This document shows positions 33,101 to 44,000 of a stretch of DNA of 64,000 bases, piece by piece. Location of the stretch: assembly GCF_015832195.1 (NCBI RefSeq), contig NC_052032.1:9678618-9742617 (forward strand). The letters run 5' to 3'. Every line of letters begins with the position of its first letter. Position 1 is the first letter of the stretch. The notes beneath the pieces are model-generated. The model worked only from the letters and a program-made list of their open reading frames with translations. It was not told the origin of the DNA and ran no database searches. Source of the DNA: Motacilla alba alba (taxonomy: Eukaryota; Chordata; Aves; Passeriformes; Motacillidae). Position numbers and translations under genes: made by a program.

Positions 33101-36100
33101 TTTGGTTATCACACGTAGTGTAAGACTTTTGCCCAGTCAGTGAAGAGGTAGCTAATGCTCAGTCCATCGATTATACAATCTCCAAGGAAAGGCGTCCGTC
33201 CTGCCTTCTCACCCCTTACCAAGTCGGGAGGCACCACTATGTCCCCCTCTTCGTTTACAAAAATTAACATTTAACGTGACTTTAGAGTTCTCTCAACAGT
33301 TTCAGTTTGTATCACATTGATTCTCCCTCCTCACTTTTATTCCTCCCAGTGACTCCAAAACCATAATCAGCCCCACACAATTAATTTCTACGTTATTTCA
33401 ACAAAAGTTCAGCGGCAGCTAAATTTTGCCAAAAAGCTAGGGGAGAGAAAGACTGACACTTCAAATTCTTCAGTTACTAACTTGCAAAACATGTCTTCTA
33501 AAAGAAAAATAAATTAAGGAAAGACTCATCCCTGATCTATGCAGGAGGCTGTGCAGTTGCAGCACGTGCTGCAGGAACACATGCTACACAAGCTACCATC
33601 ACTCAGAGAAGTGGTGAGCCCAAACCTCTGGCAAACCTAAATTCTAAAAATTCCTTCTTCTATATAATATAAATAAATAAAATGCCAACTTAAAAAAATT
33701 CCTAATATACTGAGGAGTTATTAAAATACTTTTGTAATAGACTTCAGTTATTTTTAGGATATGCAGGAAGTTGTACAGCACATTTAGTCGTGAGACTATC
33801 CACTTACCAGCAAATGGTATTCTACACAGTAACACACAGATTATGATAACTGCCATAGTCCTCATCTGAATATGCAGCATCAGTAGCAACAACCAACGGA
33901 TCTAATCTTTCACTACTCGGGACATTGCAATGAAGACAACATTTTACATACATGGACAATTAAGTTCATCTTATTCTATAACTGAGCTGCCTCTGCATAT
34001 TCCATTTATCATAATTCTTACTCCATTTCAATCTGTAATTCCGAGAAGCAGCATTAGCCAGATTTTGCTTTTCTATTACCTCTTCTATACTCTTCACTTG
34101 TCCTTCCATCCAGGGGCACATTCTAGATGAACTCTACCACCAGTGCACTTTGCATCAGCGCATTGCCCTCAGAGCTCCAGTGCTTCTGGAGTCACGCAGC
34201 CATCTCCTGCAGAAATCTTTTGGTCTGCACCCTTTTGCCAGGCCAAAAGCAGACATCAGTAAAAGTCACCTTTCATCCAACAGATGTGTCCATTTTCAGT
34301 GAAGAAAGTCTTCAGCATTTCTGCTTTTTCCTATTCATTTATGCCGTGCTCTTGCCAAACGACCACAGCAGCCTTTAACTGAGCAGCCCAGCAGTCTCGG
34401 CCTTCTCGGACGTCCAAATCACCACAGCACAGGGTGGACTGAACACCTGTGCACCTTGACCAAATGACTTCTTTCGTTTCTTAGGAAACTCCTTGTCTCT
34501 TCATATCAGCTTCAAGTCACCCACAGCTACTTCAACAAGCTGTATTCTCATTACAGTAACATTACAGCTTCATAATTTCACAAAACCCAAAACTTTCCAG
34601 ATAGACAAACTTTCAATACTGTCCATTTTGCTGCCACGTTTTCTAGCATTTGTGCAGTTGTATTCCTTTCTGTGGCAGAAGGCCATTTTCTTTTTTGTGT
34701 CCATATTCATATTGCCTTGGATTGTTCACTAGTACCTCACAACACGTTGACCTGGCTCTGCAAGCTCTTGTTCTCCACGTCTATCTTCATTTTGACATAG
34801 CACTATAACTTATTTCCATTTAGTGAATAATAGATTCTCAAAATGTTTGAACAATACAGAAGATTTTGCCTGAAGACAGAACGCAAGCATCAGATGCAAC
34901 TGTCACGGTCAAATTTAGTTCAAAACAACTCTGAAAGTGGGTGGCTTCAAGAGGAAAACAGTTCTTCCCATGCAAACCTATCTTCTACCCCAGCAACCTG
35001 AACAATAATTTAAAAAGTCTCAAATAGTTAGACTTTAGGCCTAAATATATTTGCTACAACTTGAAAGATGAATGCCCTGATGTAATTTCCTTTGCTTACT
35101 TCATAGCTGTCCATGTAAGAGTTCGTGTAACAGTCAAGTGCAGTAGTTCGAGAACTCAATTGCAAAAACTGATTCACAGAATCACCTTCTTTTTCTACTC
35201 CAAAGTATGTGGATTTCTGAAAACGTTCTGCAACATTAATCAACACGTTTTAACGTCCATCAGTGTAATATCTGCGTAAGGAAATCCTGACTTCTACACA
35301 CACAGAACTGAAGAGCAAGACCAACTTTTGATAATGACATACACAACACTTTTTGCTCTACACACCTTTGGTCATACCTGTTTAACATTTTTAACCGTAC
35401 AATAGCAGCCTTTCACCCCACCCCTCATTCAAACACACCAACAGTACTATGTTTAGGTAGGAAGCATAATCTCAGCCTCACGGCAAACCTTGTGGAAAAG
35501 AGCTGCACTGGAAGAAATCCTTACTCCAAACACAAACAGCAGTTCTCTGCTGAGGATCAGCCATTTGATTATTAGTCTATGCTACACTTCAGTACTAACA
35601 GTGCTGTTCTACTGGGAATGGTGTGCCTCAGATGAATTAAGCTTCTTTCAGCCTGACTGGGATGCGGATAATTCCACAGCACTTTTGAGAAGCAGTATGG
35701 TATAATCCCAGAATCCAAATTAACATGCCATTCCCGCTACATTTTGATGTTTAAGGCGGTATACAAGAGGTATTGCTGAGTACAGTCAATAGCTGATATA
35801 TTAACCTATAGAAATTGTGCTACCTATACCTCATCCTAGGATCTGTAAAACACTAATGGTCACTTCAAAAAACTTCAAGAAATCAAAAAACTTTATGTTA
35901 AGTTCTTATAGCAGGTATTTTTGTTTAAAGTTAAGTGACACGTGGCCCTTATTAGACATCGAGGAGAGACGTACAAGAACTAAGGAGGGAAAAAAGCAAA
36001 AAAAAAAATCGTGGAGTTGTTACACATTGCAGCTTTAAAAAAGATTCTTTTCACAGTGTCAAAAAGCAGTATTTCTCCACTCCAGCTTTGCTCTAAACCC

Positions 36101-36964
36101 AACAGCTGTTGTGGTTCGTGATGCAAAACTTATGGAAGATGGAGGATAACTTTTAGCTTTGAAGTGTTTAGCTTGTCTCAGTACATGCACTGGCAAGTGC
36201 CCTTTAAAAATCCCAGGTATGCCAGCGTAAGAACAGGTCACATTTGCACTCCAGGCACCAGCCTCTCACATTCCAGAGCTGCAATTTATCCTCAGTTTGA
36301 ACAGCTCTATGCAATGATCAGCTAACCCTGCCAAATCATTTAGGGTTTCATCTTTTCATAATGCATGTTGAGGTTAAAAACCCTGAGAGTTTTTAAGAGA
36401 GCATTGATTGGCAGCAGAAATTTCTTGAAATAGGTTTAGAAAGGGCAAAAAAGTGACATAAAAATACTTCATTTCAACTGCAGGAGTCTAGGGGTAAGAT
36501 CAGAGAAAGGTAATTTTAAGAGGTAAGTTTAAATTTGAGTATATGGAGTGTTTTCAGTTATCCAGTGCCTTTTAAAAAAAATATTGGGTTATCTCACACA
36601 CTTGTCCTCTTTGCTTTCCTCCATCTGCCCAGACACAGAGAGGCCTCTAACTGCACAGCAGATGGTTTACTTGCAGCCCACAGCAACAGTCTTTCAAAAG
36701 GTGTTAGTCTTGAGTCTCCTAATCAGAGAGAAATGAAACTATTAACCCCTTAATCCACAGTAGAGACATAGACAGAAACCTGAAGGAGGATTGCTATTCA
36801 CAGAAAATATCAAGTAAGACTAAGAGTGATGGCTGAAGACCTGCCAGGTTTTGCAATCCAACCATCTGTAGCCTTTCAGGGCACACCACTAGTTTAGGGA
36901 GGAAGCCAAACCGACGGTTTGCTCCTCTCAGTCACGATCCCTACACAGGGAGAGTTTTAATTGC
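33101..36964 (-). other. ZBTB26: Intergenic region plus probable 3'UTR of ZBTB26
   Basis: About 3.9 kb with no open frame of note. The part next to 36964 must be ZBTB26 3'UTR on the minus strand. A minus-sense AATAAA at 33341-33336 is one candidate end. No repeat family or RNA gene was recognised. Confidence 0.45.
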
Positions 36965-38281
36965 TTAATTGACGCAGGTACTATCGTTTCTTAAACCGAG
37001 CACAGCCTGAGGCAGCTTCCCTGCATCCAGTACCTGGCTGGCATCAGCCTGCTGACAGACCTTACTGTCTGTAGCAGCGCTACATGTGAATGAATCGAAG
37101 TCCACCGTTATGTCTTGCACGTTTCTTTCATTGGCATTGTCAAAGCTGTTTTTACCGTGCAGCTGTTTGAGGTGTTTCCTCAGAACGGGCTTATGCGCAA
37201 AGACCATGTCACAGTAGTTACACTTGTGGGGCTTGTCCCCACTGTGCAGGTTGAGGTGGTCCTGTAAGGAACATTTCTGAGAGAACGTTTTCCCACAGAT
37301 CTTACACTGGAATGGTTTGATGCCTGCGTGCACTCTCATGTGCCGGTGGAGATTGCCCTTCTGAGTGAACGTCTTGCCACAGAGCAGACACATAAATAGT
37401 TTATGCATCTTTAAGTGGTTAGCATAGTTTTCCAGATGCCGAAATACTCTCGTGCACTTTGGACACTGATGGTGCCACTGGAGGCCCTTGTCTATCCCTC
37501 GGTTGTTAGGCCCAAACATATCTTTAGAGGCCAGAATGATGTTATCGCTGCCCGCGTACGAAAGGGCATAGTTGTGGAGGTGGTTTTGCTCTATTTCACT
37601 TGCTCTGTTCTCAACAGTGGAGTTGATAAGAAAGTGTTGAGGCTCTGAGGAATGCAGTGCAGTTTGTTCAGAAGAAATAAACTGATTCTGATCCTTCTTA
37701 TTCCTAACTTCTGTTACCTCCCCAATGGACTCCACCTTGATGATCTGAATATCACTATCCTCCATGTCCATGCTGTCCTCCGAAGGCTGAATGCAGGGCG
37801 AGTCTTGCTGCAGAGAGTCATCGTCTCCCTGATGTTCCTTCAGCTCAGAAGAGTCGCTCTGCTGCTCACACTCTTTGCTCTCCAGCGGTTGCTTGGGTTT
37901 GATGAACTTCCACAGGGCCTGAGTGCACCGCTCCACGATGTGGCTCATCTGCAGAAAGCTCGCAGCAGTCAGGTAGTTCACCAGTTCCATTTCAGGGAAC
38001 TCCAGAGTGCCACTGTAGCATGAGAGAAGCAGCTGCCTCCCCACTTCTGAACTCTGCAGGATGGAGATTTTTACATCTCTGGAGTCGTTCAGTAAGAACT
38101 GATCTCTTAAGAAAGGAGAGCCAGCAGCAAAGACAATTTTGTGCCCGTGAACTTCAACATCATCTATATGGACCACAACATCACAAAACTTGTTTTCTTC
38201 CCTCAGTTTGTTCATTTTCTGTAACATTGAATCTCCATAATTGTCAAACTTGAAATGAAGAATATCTGATCTTTCTGACAT
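36965..38281 (-). CDS. ZBTB26: Zinc finger and BTB domain-containing protein 26, complete, 438 aa
   Basis: A nuclear BTB/POZ C2H2 protein. The BTB domain covers about residues 8-118 (ILHFKFDNYGDSMLQKMNKL, FCDVVVHIDDVEVHGHKIVF, LLLSCYSGTLEFPEMELVNY). The linker holds CIQPSEDSMDMEDSDIQI. Four C2H2 fingers lie at about 271-375, beginning HQCPKCTRVFRHLENYANHL and including CGKTFTQKGNLHRHMRVH. The tail ends LGLRNDSTCVN. The CDS is in one exon. The acceptor TTTCCTTAG just above 38291 leaves a 10-base leader before the ATG at 38281, so a noncoding exon lies upstream. Length is close to the 441 residues I recall for human. The finger layout matches ZBTB6, indicating an old tandem duplication. Confidence 0.97.
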   Translation of the reverse strand: MSERSDILHFKFDNYGDSMLQKMNKLREENKFCDVVVHIDDVEVHGHKIVFAAGSPFLRDQFLLNDSRDVKISILQSSEVGRQLLLSCYSGTLEFPEMELVNYLTAASFLQMSHIVERCTQALWKFIKPKQPLESKECEQQSDSSELKEHQGDDDSLQQDSPCIQPSEDSMDMEDSDIQIIKVESIGEVTEVRNKKDQNQFISSEQTALHSSEPQHFLINSTVENRASEIEQNHLHNYALSYAGSDNIILASKDMFGPNNRGIDKGLQWHHQCPKCTRVFRHLENYANHLKMHKLFMCLLCGKTFTQKGNLHRHMRVHAGIKPFQCKICGKTFSQKCSLQDHLNLHSGDKPHKCNYCDMVFAHKPVLRKHLKQLHGKNSFDNANERNVQDITVDFDSFTCSAATDSKVCQQADASQVLDAGKLPQAVLGLRNDSTCVN

Positions 38282-38291
38282 TTTGGCACAC

Positions 38292-40173
38292 CTAAGGAAA
38301 AGCAGCAGAGAAAAAACCAAACAATGAGTACTTTTTGTTTTCTAAAAGGTAGGTTAGAAAGATTTAAATAACAATATAAAGTGGGTGTTCATCAGCCATT
38401 ATGTTTTTTATCCTAGGTACACACTGAAGGTCCATTACAAGTAAAAACAAATTCAAGTTTACATCTCACATTACAATAACTTTTACATTTTTTTAATGTA
38501 ATGAAGCCTGAATATTAAGTGGAGGTGCTATGACAAAACTTGTCCTGAAGCAATATCCTAAAGTGTTAGGACGTAAAGGGAAACTGTATTTTCAGCAAGC
38601 TTTGGGTTTTGCAGCACTGGGTCGAACACATTAGATTGCCTTTCACGTTCTTCTGCAGAAGTTGGTTTGTTGTATGTTGTTTTGGCTTTCCTAAGATTAC
38701 AGAAAAAAATCTTCACAATGGCCCCCGCTAGGCTCCTGTTTTGAATACCTGGGGACTAAAGGAAACCTTGTGCCTAGTCTTGTTCTTTGGAAGATCACTT
38801 CTCTAAGAAGTTTGTTCTTGTTTTGATAGGACTTGGAATGAAGAACAGTGGATCTTCCACAAACCAAGTACCGCTCTTTTGCCTTTCAACAGTTGCTTTA
38901 AGAATGTATAAGACTACACTGATTCTGGGTGAAATACTGCTCACACAATCCTGCCAAAGCACTAGGATTGCAGGAAGTGAAGAAATAACAGGAGACTAAA
39001 TGATGCAAGATTTGGTTAGATAAAATTACAAAACAAAGCAAAACTTACACCTCCCAACTATTACAAACACCACATAAAGCTCGAAAGGAAGCTTTGAAGT
39101 TTATAGATAAAAGCAGATCCTGCTCTCTTGGGGCATGAAGTGTCAGCTGAGTGTACACACAAGAATGGCATTGTGCCCACACAAGACAACTATTCAAAGA
39201 ATATTTTTGGAAGCATCTGTCAATAATCAGGGCTTTTTCAGTTTGCAGCTCATACAGCATTTGGAGACACGACCTCCTCATTGATCACACCCATCAAGCA
39301 TATCTTCCAGTGTTTGGCATGCAAAAATTAGGGGAGCATTTCAGAAGACTTCAAAAGCTAGGGGCCAGGGAAAGTTTGGAAGCAGGGGGGCATTGTTCTG
39401 CAGTACAACTGGTTCTGCTGAATCTGCAGAACCCAGTCTCTCAGTCACCTTCAGCCCTGCCTGACCCCATTTCTAGGGCTGAAAGTTTAATTTTAAGAGG
39501 CAACAGCCTTTGGCAAATATAAACGACAGGAACAGATAATACTGATATATCTTCAGTGAATTTTACACATTATCAAACTGGTTCTTTTTGTGTTTTCTCT
39601 GGACAGTGATGAGGGAAGTCCAGTTGTGAGTCTGTTTTTTCCACCTTGGAAATTCATCCAATGTGAATGCAGTTAAAGCACTAACGATAAAGTTACACTG
39701 TGCTGTTATTCCACAGCTATTCCACTGTGCTGTTAACCACAGCTATTCCAGCCATTCCGCCTGTCTCTGGCAGACTACAAGAGAGCCACATCGTGAGAGA
39801 CTCTATATAGAAAAGTTGGGACTTGCCTTAGCACACATTCAGTTTCAAATACTACTGATCTCCAAGAGAAAAGAGCATTAAACGAATCCCAAACCCGTTA
39901 TCTCGGGAGGGTGGCAGCCCAAGGCAAGCTCCCGTGGGACGTGCAGGGCTCCCCGTTGGAAGCACGTGCTTCCTCGGCCTTTACCGACCGCGGATCGCCC
40001 CGGCCCCTCACATCTACTTCCCGGGGTCCGGGAACAGAATATTGCAGCACAGCCGAGCCGGGAGCCGGCGCAGCATCCCCTAACAATGTAAACGCGATGC
40101 CCTTCGCGAGAGCGGGAGAAGCCGCTGTCCGCGCCGGGCCCGGCCCCGCGGGAGGGAGGGAAGGGGCAGGTAC
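38292..40173 (-). other. ZBTB26: ZBTB26 5'UTR intron
   Basis: Bounded by donor CTACAG|GTACCT (exon end 40174) and acceptor TTCCTTAG above 38291. It holds one small tandem duplication (39696-39748) and otherwise nothing recognisable. Confidence 0.6.
39696..39748. repeat. Tandem duplication, 27 + 26 bp
   Basis: CACTGTGCTGTTATTCCACA... is followed directly by a second copy with one base lost and one changed; both end CCACAGCTATTC. Confidence 0.9.
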
Positions 40174-41060
40174 CTGTAGCGTCGGGCCGCGTCCCCGCGC
40201 TGGCACCCGCGGCCGCTCCTGCCTCCGGCTACGGACCTAGAGAGGGGAGGAGACCCGCCGTGAGCCGCCGCCCCGGCGCCGGGCCGGGCCCGGCCGCCCG
40301 CCGCGCCCCCCGGGCGGCCCCGCGCCCCGCCGCGCCCCCGGCCGGGCCGGGCCGCCCTCCGAGCGCGGCCTGCGGGGGCAGCGGGAGCCGCGGGCCGCTC
40401 CGCGCCGCGCTCCGGGGCCGCCGCCCGCGCCCCGCCGGCCCGCCGGGACCTACAGGCGCCACCGCAGCCCAGCACCGCGACTCGGAACCGCATTGTCCGC
40501 CCGCCGGAAGAGCCGCGCCCGGAAGGACCGGCGGGGCCGCCCCTCCGCCCGGTCACGTGGGGCGGCGGCGGCCCAGGCCCGGCACCGGGAGCGGCGGCGG
40601 CGGCGGCCGGGGTAGGTGCGGTTCGCGCTGCCGCGGGGGCGCGTCCGCCCCGTCCCCGCTGCGCCCCCGCGGCGCTGCCCCGCCGCCGCTCCCTGCCGGC
40701 GTGCGGGAGCTGGGGGCCGTCCTGCGCTCCGCCGCCGCCGGGTCCCTCCCTCGCCCCCGGGGCCGTGGCTGCCACCCGGCGCGCTGCCTCCCCGTCCCCT
40801 CTGCCCGCGAGGGCCGCGGACTCGGCGGCAGCGGGGCCGTGAGACCGCCCCGGGTAACGCAGGGCGGCGCCGAGTCCTGGGGCAGGCGGGGGGCGCCGGG
40901 CCGGGCCCGTCCTCCCCAGCTCCCCAGCTGCGGGTGTTGGGCACGGGGACGACCCGCCTCGGAGCGCGTCCCGGAGCCGCCGGCTCTCCCCCGCGTAGGG
41001 GGGCTGGGCACGGGACTGACGCGGAGGGAACGGCCGGGCACCCGCTTTCCCTCTCCGTGT
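39930..41060. promoter_or_regulatory. Shared CpG island, bidirectional promoter of ZBTB26 (minus) and RABGAP1 (plus)
   Basis: One CpG island holds a minus-strand donor for ZBTB26 exon 1 (exon end 40174) and plus-strand donors for RABGAP1 exon 1 (GGG|GTAGGT after 40611, or CGG|GTAACG after 40853). Two ETS-type CCGGAAG sites (40504-40510, 40519-40525) and an E-box GTCACGTGG (40552-40560) lie between them. This is the usual layout of a head-to-head promoter. Start sites are inferred. Confidence 0.7.
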
Positions 41061-44000
41061 CGCGGGGTGTCGGTTGTTGCCTGTCGTTTCCAGATGGATC
41101 CTGAAATGTGGCATTTCGTTGCGTGCAGGCATCTTTATTTGGTTCGTGTACCATAACTTATGTGGTTTTTGCGGGTTTTATCCTTCTTGTTGTCAAGGAA
41201 GTGTTTCTTTCAGTTTAAATGTCCCCAGTAGATAATTTTTAAGGACTGCTTGTGTTAGGAGTGAAAATTAAGTGCAAACAGATTGTGCGAACTTGGTTTA
41301 AAAACACTTATCAGCAAAAGTTAAGTGGAAATCGAACTGCTGGAAGTAAAGTTGGTGGATTATCTCTGTGTAGGTTTGCCTGATCATTTTGGGGGAGAGG
41401 AGGAGAAGTAGAAAAAGTATTCAGGAGAGGTTTGGAGAGAAGGAAAAAATCATGTGAGAGGTTTGCAGAGGAAAAAGATTGTGTTTATTTCTTGAATACA
41501 GGCTGGAGAACAGGTAGGGCATAGAGGTATGGCTTGATCTGTGTTTCAGATTTTGTTTTACTTTCAGATTCTGTTTAAGCCAAACTCGATAGGATTTCTG
41601 AGACTTTTGGCTACTTAGAAAACATGTTATTGCAGAAGCTGCCCACTGCTGTTTGACTTGCAGAAATACTGTATTCTTTTTAAAGGCCTCTACTTAAAAG
41701 GTCAAGGACCTGAGGAAATTTATTTTTGTGTACACAGTAAACAAATTAACCAATGGAGCTTGGCATAGGGGTTTCCTTCCAGTTTCCAGCCCTGAGTGTT
41801 CAGTAGCACACACCAAATGTCACTCCTTTTTTCTTGGTTCTTCCACAGCGTATTTTTAAAGCGCTCTGGTTGTCTGGTGAGCGTAGCTCCCTGTTAGTGT
41901 TTGAATCCTAATGAGAGAGCAGCTCCAGCAGTAGGTAGAGCATCATCCCCAGAGTTAGTTTAGCTGCTGGCTGCACTGGCTTCCTCCCAGCCTCCAGCCC
42001 GTGCTGTGTCCTGGCTGCACAGCTCTGAGATGGGGCTGGTGCTGGGGCAGCGTCAGCTGCGGCGCGTGGATGGACCAAGTGTTCACAGTTAATTCATTCC
42101 AGCAGCATTCCTCTGCTGGGCTGGCTAAGGCAGTGTCAGCATTTCTTTTATAAACTGCAGTTTCCCAGGACGGGCTGCTTGTTTCTGGGATGGGGAATTT
42201 ACTGATTACAAGAGCCTAAAATTAGGGTTTTGTTCTCTGGCAGATAGTTCAAATTCGGATTGAAAGCAAAATCATGTTTGCAATAACTATCAACGTGTTA
42301 AAGATTGTTAACAAAGATTGCATTAGCTTAACTCTTTGTGTTTTATCTGATGCCTGGTTTTGCATACAGTGTCTCGTTATTCACTCTTCTTCCTCTTCCC
42401 AAGATCTGTGAGGAGAGGGGTGGCATTAGAGACACCGTTATCTCCAAATAACAATACCTTTTTTCTTTCTGGCTCTTGAAATTAGTGGGAACATCTGTGG
42501 CTGTCAGTGTGTTGTAAAATGAAAGGAAAAGTTAGACTTGTAGTTATTTTTTATTAATTACTCTTTAGTCATCCTAAATCTGTATTTTCACATGCAGTAT
42601 TCCTCTGGCTTTCCTGCTTCATTTTCAGTGCCCAGGACTTCTTGTTGCATTTGAGACTATGTGTTGCAGAGGGAAGGTGGGTAAAGATCCGACATGGTTA
42701 AGCAGACTAATCATGTGATACGTGAGAAGAAGAGAGATTGCTACTGATTGCTTGTATACTATTTGGGTTTTTTTCTCCCAGAGCTGTGATAAAACATAGG
42801 CATTGACCTGGAGCGTTTTCCAGGTTTTTTTTCAGGACTTGCAATGTATTTTAAAACAACAAGTGTGCACTAGGTGAATTGTACAGGTAGAAAAACCCAC
42901 AGCTGTGCAAGGCTGTGAGAGCTCAGAGTCTTACAGAATGCTGGGTTCTTTGTCATAACACAGCTCTGCAAAGTGCACTTTAAAGCCTCTGAACTCTGCC
43001 ACAAATTCCACTGTTCACCCACACCAAGATGCTAATGATGAGCCCTCGGAAAGCAGAACTTTGTGTCTTTAAATTGAACCATACTGGATTTGTTGTTAAA
43101 CCGCGGATAGAGCCAGAGGAATAGAAACAGAAAATACATTATATTTAGGTATTTCAGCCACCTCAGTATCTTTTCTGCATGTCACCTTCTCGTTTTCCAT
43201 GGTTTTTAACGCTATACTTAGTGGTTTCATAATTTGGAGGATAGAGGACATAAGTTTGTTTTGCATGCCAAGCTTTCTGACTTTGCTTTTTTAGGCAAAT
43301 GGATTACTGTTCTTCAGTAATTCAGTTACTATTGCTGTATTGTTCTTTATCTAGTGATTTCTGCATCAGATGTATTGGAACTTTGTAGAATCACTTTAGG
43401 AGCTGCGGCTGAGGTACAAAAGCTGAGAAAGATTTGAATGGGGAAAAACCCTTTTCCTCTCTGGTTTGCATGCCTGTTCTCATGCTTATTCTCTTTTCTG
43501 CCCTGGAAACCCAGAACTTATTTTTGTGTTGTATTTCCCTGTAAATTCAGTGCTAAGGATGCTACATCTGCTGTTGACTCTCAGGTTGAAGAAGTTCATG
43601 CCCAAAATATTGATTTTTCCATTCACCCTCTGTCTTTTTGTGTGGTCATGGGTGTTCTAAGCACCAGAAATTATTATGGGTATTAGGGGTATTCCTTGGA
43701 AATGGAGTGAGACCAGCTATAGTTACAAGTGCCGTGCTTCACTTGTTGCACGTGACTCAAGGTGGCATTCATGCCTCAGCCTCTTCCAGTCATGTAAAAT
43801 TGAAGGTTTTCTGTTTGTTTTGTTTTTTTTTTTTTCAATGTACTGTTTGCTTTAAGCTCTTTTAAATTCATTCTGGCAGAACTTTGAAGGAAAACTTTGA
43901 TCACAAGTTGCAGGTCAGGTGTCAAATATTTGGAAAAGGGAGGGAAAGTAAAAGATAAATGTTTTATAAGTGTGTGTAACTAATCTGAGCTTTTGGTAGG

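Noticed and set aside
38282..38320. N-terminal extension of ZBTB26 (hydrophobic 13 residues)
   Set aside because: Starts at TTG and crosses the splice acceptor at 38292; it is intron.
40080..41156. Overlapping 350- and 298-codon open frames on opposite strands
   Set aside because: GC-rich bidirectional promoter; no domain or conserved motif.
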